Positions 26,801-36,575 of a stretch of 64,000 nucleotides of DNA are shown here, one piece after another. The stretch lies in contig NZ_JAODNW010000002.1 of NCBI RefSeq assembly GCF_025398255.1, positions 248,001 through 312,000 of the forward strand. The letters are read 5' to 3'. The stretch's first letter is position 1. Every line of letters begins with the position of its first letter. The notes beneath the pieces are model-generated. The model ran no database searches. It saw only the letters and a list, made by a program, of their open reading frames with translations, and had not been told where the DNA came from. The DNA comes from Chelativorans intermedius (GTDB lineage Bacteria > Pseudomonadota > Alphaproteobacteria > Rhizobiales > Rhizobiaceae). The position numbers and the translations under genes are program-made.

Positions 26801-28651
26801 ATGCGTCACGCCGCGTGGGAGACCATTAACCAGGCACCGGTGCGTCCGGTGCGGTGTGCAGAACCGAAAATCAAGGTTCGCCACGGCCCCGACGGCAGTC
26901 TCTATGTCGAGCAGGAAGACCGTTTGCCGGCCTATCCCGAGCGCATTTCGGACATGCTGGAGCATTGGGCCCGCCACACACCCGACAGGATCCTGTTTGC
27001 CGACCGCGGCAGCGACGGCAACTGGCGCCGGCTGAGCTACGCGCAGGCGCTTGAGAAGACGCGCCGTCTCGGCCAGTTCCTGATCGACAGCGGCGTGTCG
27101 CCCGACGCGCCTCTTGCCATTCTGTCCGGCAACGATCTCGAACACGCCTTGCTGGCGCTCGCCGCCGTCTATGTCGGTCTGCCCTATGCGGCCATCTCCC
27201 CGGCCTATTCCCTTGTTTCAGAGGATTATTCGCGATTGCGCGAAACCTTCGAGACCATTCGCCCCGGACTCGTCTTCGCAAACGACGCACAGCGCTTTGC
27301 GCCGGCCATCGAGGCAGTGGCCGGTGGCGTCAAGCGGCTCCACGCGAGGGGCGCGCAAAGCGTGGGGGAGGATTTCTCGCACGCCCTGACAAGCGAACCC
27401 ACCGCCGCAGTCGACAAGGCACGCCTTGCCGTAACGGGCGATACCATTGCCAAGTTCCTGTTCACCTCCGGCTCCACCGGATCGCCGAAGGCGGTGATCA
27501 ACACAAACCGCATGATCTGTTCCAACCAGATCATGACCCGTGAGACCTTTGCCTATTTCAGGGACGAGCCGCCGCTGCTTCTCGATTGGGCACCTTGGCA
27601 TCACACGGCCGGCGGCAACAAGCTCTTCTATATGCCGCTCTTCAACGGCGGTACGCTCTATATCGACGATGGCAGGCCGACGCCGGCGGAGATCGGCAAG
27701 ACCGTGCGCAATCTGAAGGAGATCGCGCCGAACTGGTATTTCAATGTGCCGAAAGGCTATGAGGCGCTTATTCCCCATCTGGAGGCGGACGCGTCGTTGC
27801 GCGAAAATTTCTTCAGGCACCTCAAGATGCTCTGGTATGCCGGTGCAGGCATGGCTCAGCACACCTGGGACACGCTCGAAAGGCTGGCCGTCGAGACCAC
27901 GGGCGAGCGCATCCTGATCGCCACGGGACTTGGCGCCACGGAGACCGCGCCCGTGGCGCTGATGTGCACCTGGCCGCAGGAGAGGGCGGGCAATGTCGGT
28001 CTGCCCTGCAAAGGCGTCTCGCTAAAGCTGGTGCCCTTTGAGGGAAAGTTTGATGCGCGCCTGAAGGGTCCCAACATCACCCCCGGCTACTGGAGGGCGC
28101 CGCAGGCGACCGCGGAAGCCTTTGATGAGGAGGGCTACTATCGTCTCGGCGATGCCCTGCGCTTTGCCGATCCTGACAATGTGGCTGCCGGCTTCTTCTT
28201 CGATGGGCGCACGGCGGAGAATTTCAAGCTCGACACCGGTACCTGGGTCAACACCGGAGCGTTGAGGACGGCCTTCATCAACCATTTCGGCGTGGCGGTC
28301 CGGGAGGTGGCGATCGCCGGGGCAGATCGGCCCTATGTGGCAGCGCTGGTCTTTCCCGATGTCGAACGCCTGTCGCGGATTGCGGGCATCTCGGGGCACG
28401 CGGATGCAGCGGCGGTCTTTGCTCATCCCGCCGTTCGTGCGCATCTGCGCGCGAAGCTGCAAAGCCTGGCCGCGGAAAGCACGGGTTCGTCGACGCTTGT
28501 TCGACGCATGATCCTTGTCGATCCGCCACCGTCCCTGGACCGGGGCGAGATGACGGACAAGGGGTCGATCAACCAGCGGGCCGTCCTGCGCAACAGGGCC
28601 GAATGGGTGGAGGAGCTCTATACGGGGTCCCCGCGCGTGATCGAAATCTGA
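26801..28651 (+). CDS. fcs: Feruloyl-CoA synthetase-like acyl-CoA ligase
   Basis: An ATP-dependent CoA ligase of the ANL superfamily, 616 residues, which activates a hydroxycinnamate such as ferulate or p-coumarate. The phosphate loop is FTSGSTGSPKAV (about 227-238). LDWAPWHHTAGGN and PNWYFNVPKGYE are characteristic of feruloyl-CoA synthetases, followed by GLGATETAP and the C-terminal DGRTAENFKLDTGTWV, which replaces the usual GRxKD core. The lysine-bearing C-terminal lid is short, as in this subfamily. ATG 26801 follows GGGAGGAG. Divergent from the crotonase and MarR genes; substrate assignment is family-based. Confidence 0.85.
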   Translation: MRHAAWETINQAPVRPVRCAEPKIKVRHGPDGSLYVEQEDRLPAYPERISDMLEHWARHTPDRILFADRGSDGNWRRLSYAQALEKTRRLGQFLIDSGVSPDAPLAILSGNDLEHALLALAAVYVGLPYAAISPAYSLVSEDYSRLRETFETIRPGLVFANDAQRFAPAIEAVAGGVKRLHARGAQSVGEDFSHALTSEPTAAVDKARLAVTGDTIAKFLFTSGSTGSPKAVINTNRMICSNQIMTRETFAYFRDEPPLLLDWAPWHHTAGGNKLFYMPLFNGGTLYIDDGRPTPAEIGKTVRNLKEIAPNWYFNVPKGYEALIPHLEADASLRENFFRHLKMLWYAGAGMAQHTWDTLERLAVETTGERILIATGLGATETAPVALMCTWPQERAGNVGLPCKGVSLKLVPFEGKFDARLKGPNITPGYWRAPQATAEAFDEEGYYRLGDALRFADPDNVAAGFFFDGRTAENFKLDTGTWVNTGALRTAFINHFGVAVREVAIAGADRPYVAALVFPDVERLSRIAGISGHADAAAVFAHPAVRAHLRAKLQSLAAESTGSSTLVRRMILVDPPPSLDRGEMTDKGSINQRAVLRNRAEWVEELYTGSPRVIEI

Positions 28652-28842
28652 GCGCCGGTCCCTTTACAAGGCCCGGCACCGATCGACGACACGGCCTACC
28701 CAGATATGCCGCAAGGCGGTGCGTTCGTCGCCCTGCGCCGCGGAATCAGCCGTTCAAACACCATACCGGCTCGACCCGCCTGACAGCTTGAAACCCTGCG
28801 CAGCCACGAGAGCCGGCTGTTTGAGGCGACCGGTCATCGGTT

Positions 28843-30492
28843 TCATTGCACAATGTCGGCCATCTGCCCGATCGCCCGCGCAAGCTGCCGCCGTGCGGCG
28901 CGGCGTTCGGCCTGAACGTCAGGATCGGCATCGAGCCCAGCCGCGAGCAGGCGTTGGGTATAAGGTTCGTGTGGCGATTCGAAGATCTGGCGCACCGAGC
29001 CCTGCTCGACGACCCGCCCCCGTTGCATGACAAGGACCCGGTCCGCGAAATCCCGGACCACCGGCAGGTCATGCGCGATGAAAATGAAGGCAATGCCCAG
29101 CCGATCCCGCAATTCGCCCAGCAACGCGATCACCTGCGCCTGGATGGAGACGTCAAGCGCCGAGACCGCCTCATCGCAGATGATCAGATCAGGTTCGAGA
29201 GCCAGAGCCCGCGCGATGGCGATGCGCTGGCGTTGCCCCCCGGAAAACTGGTGCGGGTAGCGCTGCGTATGCTCGGGTTTCAGCCCGACCTGTTCCAGCA
29301 GTTCGGCCACACGGGTGGGCCACTGAGCCTTTGGCAGGATGTCGGGGTGGATGACCCACGCCTCGGAGATGATATCGTAGACAGACATATGCGGGTTGAG
29401 CGACTGGGTCGGATCCTGGAACACCATCTGGAGCTGACGGCGCAGCCCGCCCATCTGGCGGCGAGACTTGGTCAGGACGTCCTCGCCCTTCCATTTCACC
29501 GATCCGGCGTCAGCCTCTTCCAGCCGCAATATCAGCCGCGCAATCGTGGACTTGCCCGAGCCGGATTCACCGACGATGGCCAGGGTTTCTCCCGCATGCA
29601 GGTCGAAATCCACTGCCTTGAGCGCCTCGAACCCACCGTAGGATTTGCGCAGGCCACGCACTTGCAGGATGGGCGTCCGGCCGCTTTCGGGCTCGCGCAT
29701 TTCGCCGCGTCCGGGGGCGGCGGCCAACAGCTTGCGGGTGTATGGGTGCTGCGCGTTGTGGTAGAGGCCCCGCGGCGTGCCGCTCTCGACAATGCGACCG
29801 CCTTCCATGACGACCGCGCGGTCGCAGGCCTCTGCCACCACACCGAGGTCGTGGGTGATGAGCAGCAGACCCATGCCGGTTTCCTCCTGCAACTCCTCAA
29901 GCAGCGAAAGCACATCGGCCTGGACGGTGACGTCCAGTGCCGTGGTCGGCTCGTCGGCAATCAGGATGTCGGGCTTCTGAACGAGGGCCATGGCAATCAT
30001 CAGACGCTGCCGCTGCCCGCCGGAGAACTGATGCGGATACTTGCGCATGGCGCCTTTCGGATCGGGGATGCCGACCCGTTCGATCAGATCCAGCGCGCGC
30101 GCATAGGCTTCGGCCTTCGCCACGCCATGCGCCAGCGCGGTCTCCGCAATCTGCCAGCCGACGGGATAAACCGGGTTCAGATGGCTCAGCGGGTCCTGGA
30201 AGATCATCGAGATGCGCTTGCCGTTCAGGCGGCGGCGCTCCTCCTCCGAGGCTTGCAGCAGATCCTGGCCGTCGAACAGGATCTGGCCGCTGGTGATTTC
30301 GCCGGGCGGCCTGTCGATCAGGTTCATGATCGCAGCGGCGGACACAGACTTGCCCGAGCCGCTTTCGCCGAGGATGCCAAGTGTCTCGCCCCTGTCGAGG
30401 TGCCAGGATATGCCGTTGACCGCGTTGACAACGCCGCCTGTGGTATGGAACCGGACCGAGAGGTTGCGCACTTCAAGAAGATGGTCAGCCAT
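28843..30492 (-). CDS. Peptide-type ABC transporter ATPase, fused DppD-DppF
   Basis: A 549-residue protein with two complete ATPase units. Both have Walker A GESGSGKS (about 41 and 318), signature FSGGQRQR, Walker B ([24 protein letters not shown]) and the oligopeptide/dipeptide C-terminal extensions ([21 protein letters not shown]). This GsiA-type fusion energises both halves of an OppBC-like channel. It overlaps the dppC-like gene by 8 bases and is last in a leftward operon: binding protein, permease, permease, ATPase. The substrate is not necessarily a peptide; related systems carry sugars or sugar acids. Confidence 0.9.
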   Translation of the reverse strand: MADHLLEVRNLSVRFHTTGGVVNAVNGISWHLDRGETLGILGESGSGKSVSAAAIMNLIDRPPGEITSGQILFDGQDLLQASEEERRRLNGKRISMIFQDPLSHLNPVYPVGWQIAETALAHGVAKAEAYARALDLIERVGIPDPKGAMRKYPHQFSGGQRQRLMIAMALVQKPDILIADEPTTALDVTVQADVLSLLEELQEETGMGLLLITHDLGVVAEACDRAVVMEGGRIVESGTPRGLYHNAQHPYTRKLLAAAPGRGEMREPESGRTPILQVRGLRKSYGGFEALKAVDFDLHAGETLAIVGESGSGKSTIARLILRLEEADAGSVKWKGEDVLTKSRRQMGGLRRQLQMVFQDPTQSLNPHMSVYDIISEAWVIHPDILPKAQWPTRVAELLEQVGLKPEHTQRYPHQFSGGQRQRIAIARALALEPDLIICDEAVSALDVSIQAQVIALLGELRDRLGIAFIFIAHDLPVVRDFADRVLVMQRGRVVEQGSVRQIFESPHEPYTQRLLAAGLDADPDVQAERRAARRQLARAIGQMADIVQ

Positions 30493-31417
30493 GCTTCCTG
30501 CCCCCGACTTCGAGCCGCCACCGTTGCGTCGGGTTCAGCGCGACGCGCATCCAGCTCGATAGAAGGTTGAGCGACATCGTGGTGAGGATGATGGCAAGGC
30601 CAGGCCAGAAGGCCAGCCACCAGGCGTTGGTCAGATATTGGCGGCCCTGACTGACCATCAGTCCCCATGTGATCTCGGGCGGCTGGATGCCGATACCCAG
30701 GAAAGACAGAGCGGATTCGGCCAGCATGACAAAGGCGAAATCGAGCGTTGCAATGGTCAGAAGCGTCGGCAGGATCACCGGCAGGATGTGCCGGAAGATG
30801 ATGCGTCGGTTGGAGGCACCCATGACCGTCGCGGCCTGCACGAACATGCGTTCGCGCACCTCCAGCACCTCGGCGCGCGTGGTGCGCAGATAGATGGGGA
30901 CCCGGGTGATCGCCAGCACCAGAACAAGATTGGCGATCGACGGTGCCAGCACATAGAGGACGATCACCGCCAGCAGAAGCGATGGAAAGGACATGATCAC
31001 GTCGGCAAGGCGCATGATGACCTCGCCCAACCAGCGCCCGGCATAGCCCGCGATCAGGCCCAGCGTTGCCCCCACCAGGAGCGAGGCGATGACGGCGCTG
31101 GCGGCGATCGCCATGGTGTTTTGCGCAGCGACGATGATGCGCGCCAGAAGCGGCCGTCCCAGCGCGTCGCCGCCGAGGATGAAGAAGACGCCGCGCTCCA
31201 GCGAGAAGGGTGGGGCGTTGCGGGCACGCAGATTGGTGCCGGAGGCCAGCTCGTTCAGTGTCAGCGGACCGAGGATCGCGCAAAGCAGTACGATCAGCAG
31301 GAACACTGCGGCAGCGCAGGCCAGCTTGTCCGCCCAAAGCATGCGCAGGACGGTGCGCAGGCCCGCACGGGCCTGCATCGCCGGCCGGGTATTGGTGGGT
31401 AAGACGGAAGACCCCAT
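30485..31417 (-). CDS. Peptide-type ABC transporter permease (DppC)
   Basis: An inner-membrane permease of 310 residues with six hydrophobic segments and the N-terminal OppC-type extension. The cytoplasmic loop EVLEVRERMFVQAATVMGAS (about residues 180-199) is the EAA-type coupling site. ATG 31417 follows GAGGA; the frame continues upstream to 31459 but would overlap the upstream gene. Partner of the DppB-like permease. Confidence 0.9.
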   Translation of the reverse strand: MGSSVLPTNTRPAMQARAGLRTVLRMLWADKLACAAAVFLLIVLLCAILGPLTLNELASGTNLRARNAPPFSLERGVFFILGGDALGRPLLARIIVAAQNTMAIAASAVIASLLVGATLGLIAGYAGRWLGEVIMRLADVIMSFPSLLLAVIVLYVLAPSIANLVLVLAITRVPIYLRTTRAEVLEVRERMFVQAATVMGASNRRIIFRHILPVILPTLLTIATLDFAFVMLAESALSFLGIGIQPPEITWGLMVSQGRQYLTNAWWLAFWPGLAIILTTMSLNLLSSWMRVALNPTQRWRLEVGGRKHG

Positions 31418-31427
31418 ACTCTCGTCC

Positions 31428-32342
31428 TCAGGCCCGAATCCGCGGATCAAGCAGCGCATAGGCGATGTCGATCAGGATGTTCATGATGAAGATGGCGATT
31501 GCGGTCACCATGATCGAGGCCAGGATCACGTTGAAGTCGCGCTGGAGGATCGAATCGATCATGAGCTTTCCAACCCCGGGAAAGCCGAAGATGGTCTCGA
31601 CCACCACCGCCCCGTTCAGAAGCGCGGCGGCCTGATCGCCAATCACGGTGATGACGGGCAGCATGGCGTTGCGTAGGGTGTGGACGAAGATGATCGGCCG
31701 GTTCCGCACCCCCTTGGCGCGGGCGGTCTTCACATAGGCAGAGCCAAGCGCGGTGATCATGGCGCCGCGCACCACCTGAAGGATAAGGCCGAAAGGCCGG
31801 ATGAACAGGACTGCAATCGGAAGGATCCAATGCCAGACCGTTCCCGTTCCCGAGGTCGGCAGCCAACCCAGATTGACGGCGAAGATGACGATCCCGACGA
31901 TCGCGACCCAGAAATCGGGGGCCGAGGCGCCGATCAACGAAAGGACAGACGCGAACCGGTCGAAAGGGCGGCCGACATGGAAGGCGGCGATGGAGCCGAC
32001 GACGATCGCGGCCACCGCCACGAGCGCCATGGTGACAAGCGCGAGCCACAGCGTCCAGATGAAAGCCTCCAGCACCACATCGAGTGCCGGGCGCGCCTTT
32101 CGCAGGCTGTCGCCGAAGTCGAGCCGCGCGAGATCGGCCATGTAACGACCGAACTGGACCATAAGCGGGTCGTTCAGCCCGTGAATCTCGCGAAAATTGT
32201 GGCGCATCTCCTCCGAGGCGTCCACCGGCAGGTACAAGGCCGCCGGGTCGCCCGTCAGGCGCGACAGGAAGAAGACCAGAACGATCAGTACGAAGAGCGA
32301 GACGAAGCTCGACAGCGCCCGTTTGCCCAGCATCGACTTCAT
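31428..32342 (-). CDS. Peptide-type ABC transporter permease (DppB)
   Basis: An inner-membrane permease of 304 residues of the OppB/DppB family: N-terminal membrane helix (SSFVSLFVLIVLVFFLSRL), a periplasmic segment with GLNDPLMVQFGRYM, and five more helices. The coupling loop is YVKTARAKGVRNRPII, followed by NAMLPVITVIG. It starts 69 bp after the binding-protein gene, with a terminator-like stem-loop in that gap, and runs on into dppC. Confidence 0.9.
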   Translation of the reverse strand: MKSMLGKRALSSFVSLFVLIVLVFFLSRLTGDPAALYLPVDASEEMRHNFREIHGLNDPLMVQFGRYMADLARLDFGDSLRKARPALDVVLEAFIWTLWLALVTMALVAVAAIVVGSIAAFHVGRPFDRFASVLSLIGASAPDFWVAIVGIVIFAVNLGWLPTSGTGTVWHWILPIAVLFIRPFGLILQVVRGAMITALGSAYVKTARAKGVRNRPIIFVHTLRNAMLPVITVIGDQAAALLNGAVVVETIFGFPGVGKLMIDSILQRDFNVILASIMVTAIAIFIMNILIDIAYALLDPRIRA

Positions 32343-32358
32343 CGTAGAGGCTCCCTCC

Positions 32359-32395
32359 AAAAAAGGGACGCGCGGGACTGGAAATCTCCCGCGCG
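32359..32395 (-). terminator. Intra-operon stem-loop with T-run
   Basis: On the minus strand a perfect 9-bp stem CGCGCGGGA/TCCCGCGCG (32387-32395 with 32369-32377) is followed within 4 bases by six Ts (A-run 32359-32364). It lies between the binding-protein gene and the first permease gene, so it probably acts as a partial terminator or 3' stabiliser that keeps binding-protein mRNA more abundant than that of the membrane subunits. Confidence 0.75.
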
Positions 32396-32411
32396 CCATA
32401 TCTGCGAGGCC

Positions 32412-33908
32412 CTACTTCAGGCCAATTTCGGCCAGCTGAAGCTGGCTGTTGGTGGCGATGGTCGGAGTGAAATCGACGCGCTCACCGACCCGGGCATGAC
32501 CGACCATGTGGAACAGCAGCACATCGGCGATCACCTCGTCGTGCAGATAGGCGAACAGTTCCCTCCACAACGCTTCGCGCTTCTCCCCCGTTGCCGCGGT
32601 CGCCGCTTCGATCAGCTCGTCCACGCGGGCGTCGGCGATGCCTGATTGACGGCCCTCGGAATGATACTTGAAGTACATCGAAAAGACCGGATCTCCCCGC
32701 GAATTGTCGTGTTGCGCGCCGACAAGGATCGGCTGGGTCTGGACATAGGGCTTGGAGTAGTACTGCTCGTGCTCGGCCACTTCAACCATCTGCAGGCGGA
32801 CGTTGAACCCGACCTCCGAGAGCATCGACTGGATCGCCTCGAAGGTTTCGGTTGCGCCGGGGAAGTTGGCGGTGCGGCCCACCAGCAGGATCTCGGCATC
32901 GACGGGCACACCATCCGCCTTGGCCTCTGCCAGCAGCGCTTTGGCGCGCTCGGGATCATAGCCCCAGGGCTCGATGTCGCCGTTCCACCCCAGCGTGGTC
33001 GGCGGCACGATGGCCACGGCAATCTCGGTGCCCGCCGCCAGGACGGTGCCGATGAAGGCGTCACGGTCAATGGCAAGGTTCAGCGCCTCGCGGACCCGCT
33101 TGTCGTTCAGCGGCGGCACGCTGTGGTCGATGCGCAGATAGGTGGTCTCCGAATTCGGATAGGCCACATCCATGTCGGTCGTCGCGTCGATGGCGGAGAT
33201 CGAAGGCGCGATGTCGGCTTCGCCGGCCGCGACCATGGCTGCCCGTACCGAGGGGTCGGCCCGGAACACGTAAGTTGCGCGCGCCACCTCCGGCTGCTCG
33301 CCCCAGTAGTCGCCGCGCCGCTCCAGCGTGATGCTCTGGCCCGGCGTCCAGTCGGTCATCACATAGGGGCCGGTGCCAACCGGCTCGCGCGTGAATTCGA
33401 TCGGGGTTTCCGACGGGACGATGGTCAGAAGCGACAGCAGCAGCGGCAGGATCGGCTGCGCCGGCTCGGCGGTGAAGTCGATCGTGTGCGCGTCCACCAC
33501 GGTCGGCGTGATCTCGATGCCTTCATAGTAGCGCGAGATCTCGCAGGTGATCTGGTCGCTGCCTGCACGCTCAAACGAATGCTTGACGTCCTCGGCGTCG
33601 AAGGCGGACCCGTCGGAGAAGGTTACACCCTGGCGCAGGTGGAAACGCCAGGTGCCGTCATCGACCAGTTCCCAGCTTTCGGCCAGACGCGGCTTGAGCC
33701 CCTCGCCTCCGCGCACATCGAGCTCGGTGAGGGTTTCGCTGATGTTGCCCAGCACGATGCGCCCAATGTTGGAGCGGGTCGCCATGCAAGGCTCGACCAG
33801 GTCGGGCTCCTCGGCCAGAACGACGGTGACGCTCGCATCCTGCGCGAAGGCCGGGGTCAGCGCGCCCGCCGCGGCAAACAGGCTCCCCAAGAGCATTGAT
33901 CTAGACAT
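32412..33908 (-). CDS. Peptide-type ABC transporter substrate-binding protein
   Basis: A periplasmic binding protein of 498 residues (SBP family 5), with signal peptide 1-22 (LLGSLFAAAGALTPAFA). Family segments are LTELDVRGGEGLKPRLAESWE, TFSDGSAFDAEDVKHSFER, VGTGPYVMTDWTPGQSI and LNDKRVREALNLAIDRDAF. ATG 33908 follows GGGAGGA; the longer frame to 34139 lacks a signal peptide. It opens the leftward transporter operon and is divergent from the sialidase-like gene, so it likely imports the substrate of that pathway. Confidence 0.9.
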   Translation of the reverse strand: MSRSMLLGSLFAAAGALTPAFAQDASVTVVLAEEPDLVEPCMATRSNIGRIVLGNISETLTELDVRGGEGLKPRLAESWELVDDGTWRFHLRQGVTFSDGSAFDAEDVKHSFERAGSDQITCEISRYYEGIEITPTVVDAHTIDFTAEPAQPILPLLLSLLTIVPSETPIEFTREPVGTGPYVMTDWTPGQSITLERRGDYWGEQPEVARATYVFRADPSVRAAMVAAGEADIAPSISAIDATTDMDVAYPNSETTYLRIDHSVPPLNDKRVREALNLAIDRDAFIGTVLAAGTEIAVAIVPPTTLGWNGDIEPWGYDPERAKALLAEAKADGVPVDAEILLVGRTANFPGATETFEAIQSMLSEVGFNVRLQMVEVAEHEQYYSKPYVQTQPILVGAQHDNSRGDPVFSMYFKYHSEGRQSGIADARVDELIEAATAATGEKREALWRELFAYLHDEVIADVLLFHMVGHARVGERVDFTPTIATNSQLQLAEIGLK

Positions 33909-34227
33909 GTGTCCTCCCTTTGAGGCGTTGGCCTCGACAGAAATGAAACGGCCGGTCCGCGCCCATCCGGCACCGACACCGCCCGCTGCAGTGGGACCTT
34001 CATCATCGATGAAGACAGCGCCTACATATTGGTAAAGTTGATAATCTCTGTCAATCGGAACCTTTTCAAGGGGCAAATACTCCTTTATATACATGTTTAT
34101 AAAGGCTTTTTCATGTGGCGGCTGCGCATCAAAGGGCAAAGTCGTGTCGACTCATCCAATCAACTTGACAACTTTGAGGCTTTGCCGCAGGCTTCGCCGG
34201 CAGCGCTGGAACAGGGAGGACGCCCGG
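33909..34227. promoter_or_regulatory. Divergent promoter region of transporter and sialidase-like gene
   Basis: No gene; the middle (34020-34110) is markedly AT-rich, containing the stretch TATATACATG near 34086. On the minus strand TTTACCAAT (about 34028-34036) matches the TTTACCTAT half-sites near the kinase/pdxA2 promoters, suggesting common control by the GntR regulator encoded in this locus (inference). Confidence 0.4.
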
Positions 34228-35406
34228 ATGACGCCGGATGAGATTGCCGCCAACATGAACGGGATGCTGATGCGGCGAGATGGCGGGCACTGGGCGATCC
34301 TGCCAGCCGACACGATCCAGAATCATGCGGCCTTCCTGGATCGTCTGCCCGACGGCGCGCTGGTCTGCGCCTGGTTCGGCGGGACGCTGGAAGGCAAATC
34401 CGACATCTCCATCTATGCATCGATTCTCGACGAGGTGGCGATGCGGTGGGGCCCGGTCTCGCGCCTGACCGCGGAGCCGGATCGCTCCGAGCAGAACCCT
34501 GTGCTGTTCACGGCGCCCCATGGCGCGACCTGGCTGTTCAACACCGCGCAGCCGGCCGGCAATCAGGACAAGGCGCGTGTCTTCATGCGCCCGCTCACCC
34601 GCGACGGCGACCGCCTGATCGCCGGTCCGGCGCGCGACACCGGCCTGCCTGACGGCACCTTCATCCGCAGTCGCCCTTTCCTGCGCGACGATGGTGCCTG
34701 GGTGTTGCCGCTGTTTCGCTGCAACCCCCGCGACGGAATCCGTTGGACAGGGGCTTTCGACACTGCCGCCATCGCCGTCAGCACCGATGACGGCCAGAAC
34801 TGGCGCGTAATCGAGGTGCCCGCCTCGGCCGGCTGTGTGCACATGTCGCCGGTCGCGTTGGGCGGCGGACGGATGGCGGCGTTCTTCCGGCGTCGGCAGG
34901 CCGATTTCGTACACCGCTGCGAAAGCGATGACGGTGGCCGCAACTGGAATGCTCCTGTTCCCACGGACCTGCCGAACAACAACAGCTCGATCGGTGTCAC
35001 GCGGTTGACCGACAGGGTGCTGGGGCTTGTCTGCAACCCGGTTTCGGCCGCAAGCTCGCCCTCGCGTCGGGCCTCGCTCTATGACGAGCTTGACGAAGGC
35101 GACAATCGGAGGGAAGCACAGGACGGCTGCCGTCCGATCTGGGGCGTCGAACGCGCGCCCCTGTCATTATGCCTGTCCGCCGATGAAGGCCGGACCTTCC
35201 CGATCCGCCATGTGATCGAAGACAGCCCCGGCACCTGCCTGACGAACAACTCCATCGACGGACGCAACAAGGAACTGTCCTATCCCGTGCTCCTGCCGCG
35301 CACCGATGGCGGGCTGGACATCGCCTACACCCTCTATCGCCGCGCCATCAGGCATGTACGCCTCGACGCTGCGACCGTTGCAAAGCTTGTCGCTGAAATC
35401 ACCTGA
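34228..35406 (+). CDS. Cytosolic sialidase (BNR/Asp-box) family protein
   Basis: A 392-residue beta-propeller protein of the sialidase/neuraminidase superfamily. Three Asp-box motifs are seen: STDDGQNW (about 191), SDDGGRNW (about 232) and SADEGRTF (about 320). FIRSRPFLRDDG and NNNSSIGVTRLTDR resemble the conserved bacterial branch found in sugar-acid catabolic clusters. No signal peptide is present, so it acts in the cytosol on an imported small molecule rather than on glycoproteins. The start at ATG 34228 follows GGGAGGA. It precedes the Fe-ADH by 12 bp. The precise hydrolase or lyase activity is unknown. Confidence 0.8.
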   Translation: MTPDEIAANMNGMLMRRDGGHWAILPADTIQNHAAFLDRLPDGALVCAWFGGTLEGKSDISIYASILDEVAMRWGPVSRLTAEPDRSEQNPVLFTAPHGATWLFNTAQPAGNQDKARVFMRPLTRDGDRLIAGPARDTGLPDGTFIRSRPFLRDDGAWVLPLFRCNPRDGIRWTGAFDTAAIAVSTDDGQNWRVIEVPASAGCVHMSPVALGGGRMAAFFRRRQADFVHRCESDDGGRNWNAPVPTDLPNNNSSIGVTRLTDRVLGLVCNPVSAASSPSRRASLYDELDEGDNRREAQDGCRPIWGVERAPLSLCLSADEGRTFPIRHVIEDSPGTCLTNNSIDGRNKELSYPVLLPRTDGGLDIAYTLYRRAIRHVRLDAATVAKLVAEIT

Positions 35407-35418
35407 CAGGAGCGCCGC

Positions 35419-36543
35419 ATGCCCACCATGGATCGCCCCATCACTCTCCATCAGCCCAAGCGGCTTGAAATCGGTGTCGGTGCCGTCGCGCGTGTCGGCG
35501 AAATGGCCGCCGATGCCGCACGCCCGGTGGTGATCGCATGCGGGGCAACGCGGGAATATGTCGACCGCCTGAAGCTGTCGGGTGACATTCTGTTGATCGA
35601 CAACGTGCCCTCGGAACCCGATATTCCGGCCTTTGACAGGACGCTCGATGCCACGCGCGCCCACGCGCCCGACCTGGTAATCGGCCTTGGTGGTGGATCG
35701 GTTCTCGATATCGCCAAGCTTGTCGCCGCGCTCTGGGACGGTGATCAGACCCTTCGCGATGTTGCGGGCACAAATAGGGTCGAAGGGCGGAACACCCGCC
35801 TGTTCCAGATTGCCACTACGGCCGGGACCGGCTCGGAGGCCGGAATCCGTGCGCTCGTGACAGACCCCGACACCAAATCGAAGGTGGCCGTCGAAAGCCC
35901 GCACCTGATTGCCGATCTGGCGGTTCTTGACCCCGAACTGACCTATTCCGTCCCGCCCTCTGTCACGGCCGCAACGGGCGTAGATGCGATGGCCCATTGC
36001 GTCGAAGCCTTCACAAACATCAGGGCGCATGAGATGGTCGACGGGTTTGCGCGCATGGGCTTCCGGCTGGTCGGCAAATATCTTCGCCGTGCGGTCGAAG
36101 ACGGCAGGGACAGCGAGGCCCGCGCAGGCATGATGCTGGCCTCCTATTATGGCGGGATCTGCCTGGGGCCGGTGAACACCGCCGCAGGCCACGCGCTGGC
36201 TTATCCGCTGAGCACGCACCTGTCGCTGCCGCATGGCCTTGCGAACGCCATCATCTTTCCGCATGTGCTGGCCTTCAACCTGCCGGCCGCGGCCTCAAAG
36301 ACAGCCGAGGTCGCCGATGCGCTCGGTCTAAGAAACGCGGGCAACCAGGACGCGCTGAAAGCCGCAGCCTTTGGGTTCTGTCGCGACCTTGGGATCGAAA
36401 TGCAGTTGAAGGCCCATGGCGCGGCTGAAGACGACCTGGCCTTCTGGGCGGAGGAGGCCCATGCCATCCGTCGCCTTATGGACAACAATCCGCGCGACAT
36501 GGGCGTGCCGGACATCCTCGCGATCTATCGCGACGCCTTCTGA
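35419..36543 (+). CDS. Iron-containing alcohol dehydrogenase
   Basis: A group III (Fe-dependent) NAD(P) dehydrogenase of 374 residues, oxidising or reducing an alcohol, hydroxy acid or aldehyde. The cofactor motif GLGGGSVLD is at about 89-97, and TTAGTGSE at about 134-141. Metal ligands appear as Asp (LIADLAVLDP or GVDAMAHCVEAF region), the His in GVDAMAHCVEAF, and His residues in PLSTHLSLPHGLANAI and AAGHALAYPL. It follows the sialidase-like gene closely and is convergent with the GntR gene. Maleylacetate-reductase and 4-hydroxybutyrate-dehydrogenase types share this fold; here a sugar-acid step is likelier. Confidence 0.85.
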   Translation: MPTMDRPITLHQPKRLEIGVGAVARVGEMAADAARPVVIACGATREYVDRLKLSGDILLIDNVPSEPDIPAFDRTLDATRAHAPDLVIGLGGGSVLDIAKLVAALWDGDQTLRDVAGTNRVEGRNTRLFQIATTAGTGSEAGIRALVTDPDTKSKVAVESPHLIADLAVLDPELTYSVPPSVTAATGVDAMAHCVEAFTNIRAHEMVDGFARMGFRLVGKYLRRAVEDGRDSEARAGMMLASYYGGICLGPVNTAAGHALAYPLSTHLSLPHGLANAIIFPHVLAFNLPAAASKTAEVADALGLRNAGNQDALKAAAFGFCRDLGIEMQLKAHGAAEDDLAFWAEEAHAIRRLMDNNPRDMGVPDILAIYRDAF

Positions 36544-36575
36544 GCCCGCATCGGCAAGGAACAATCCGCGCGCCG

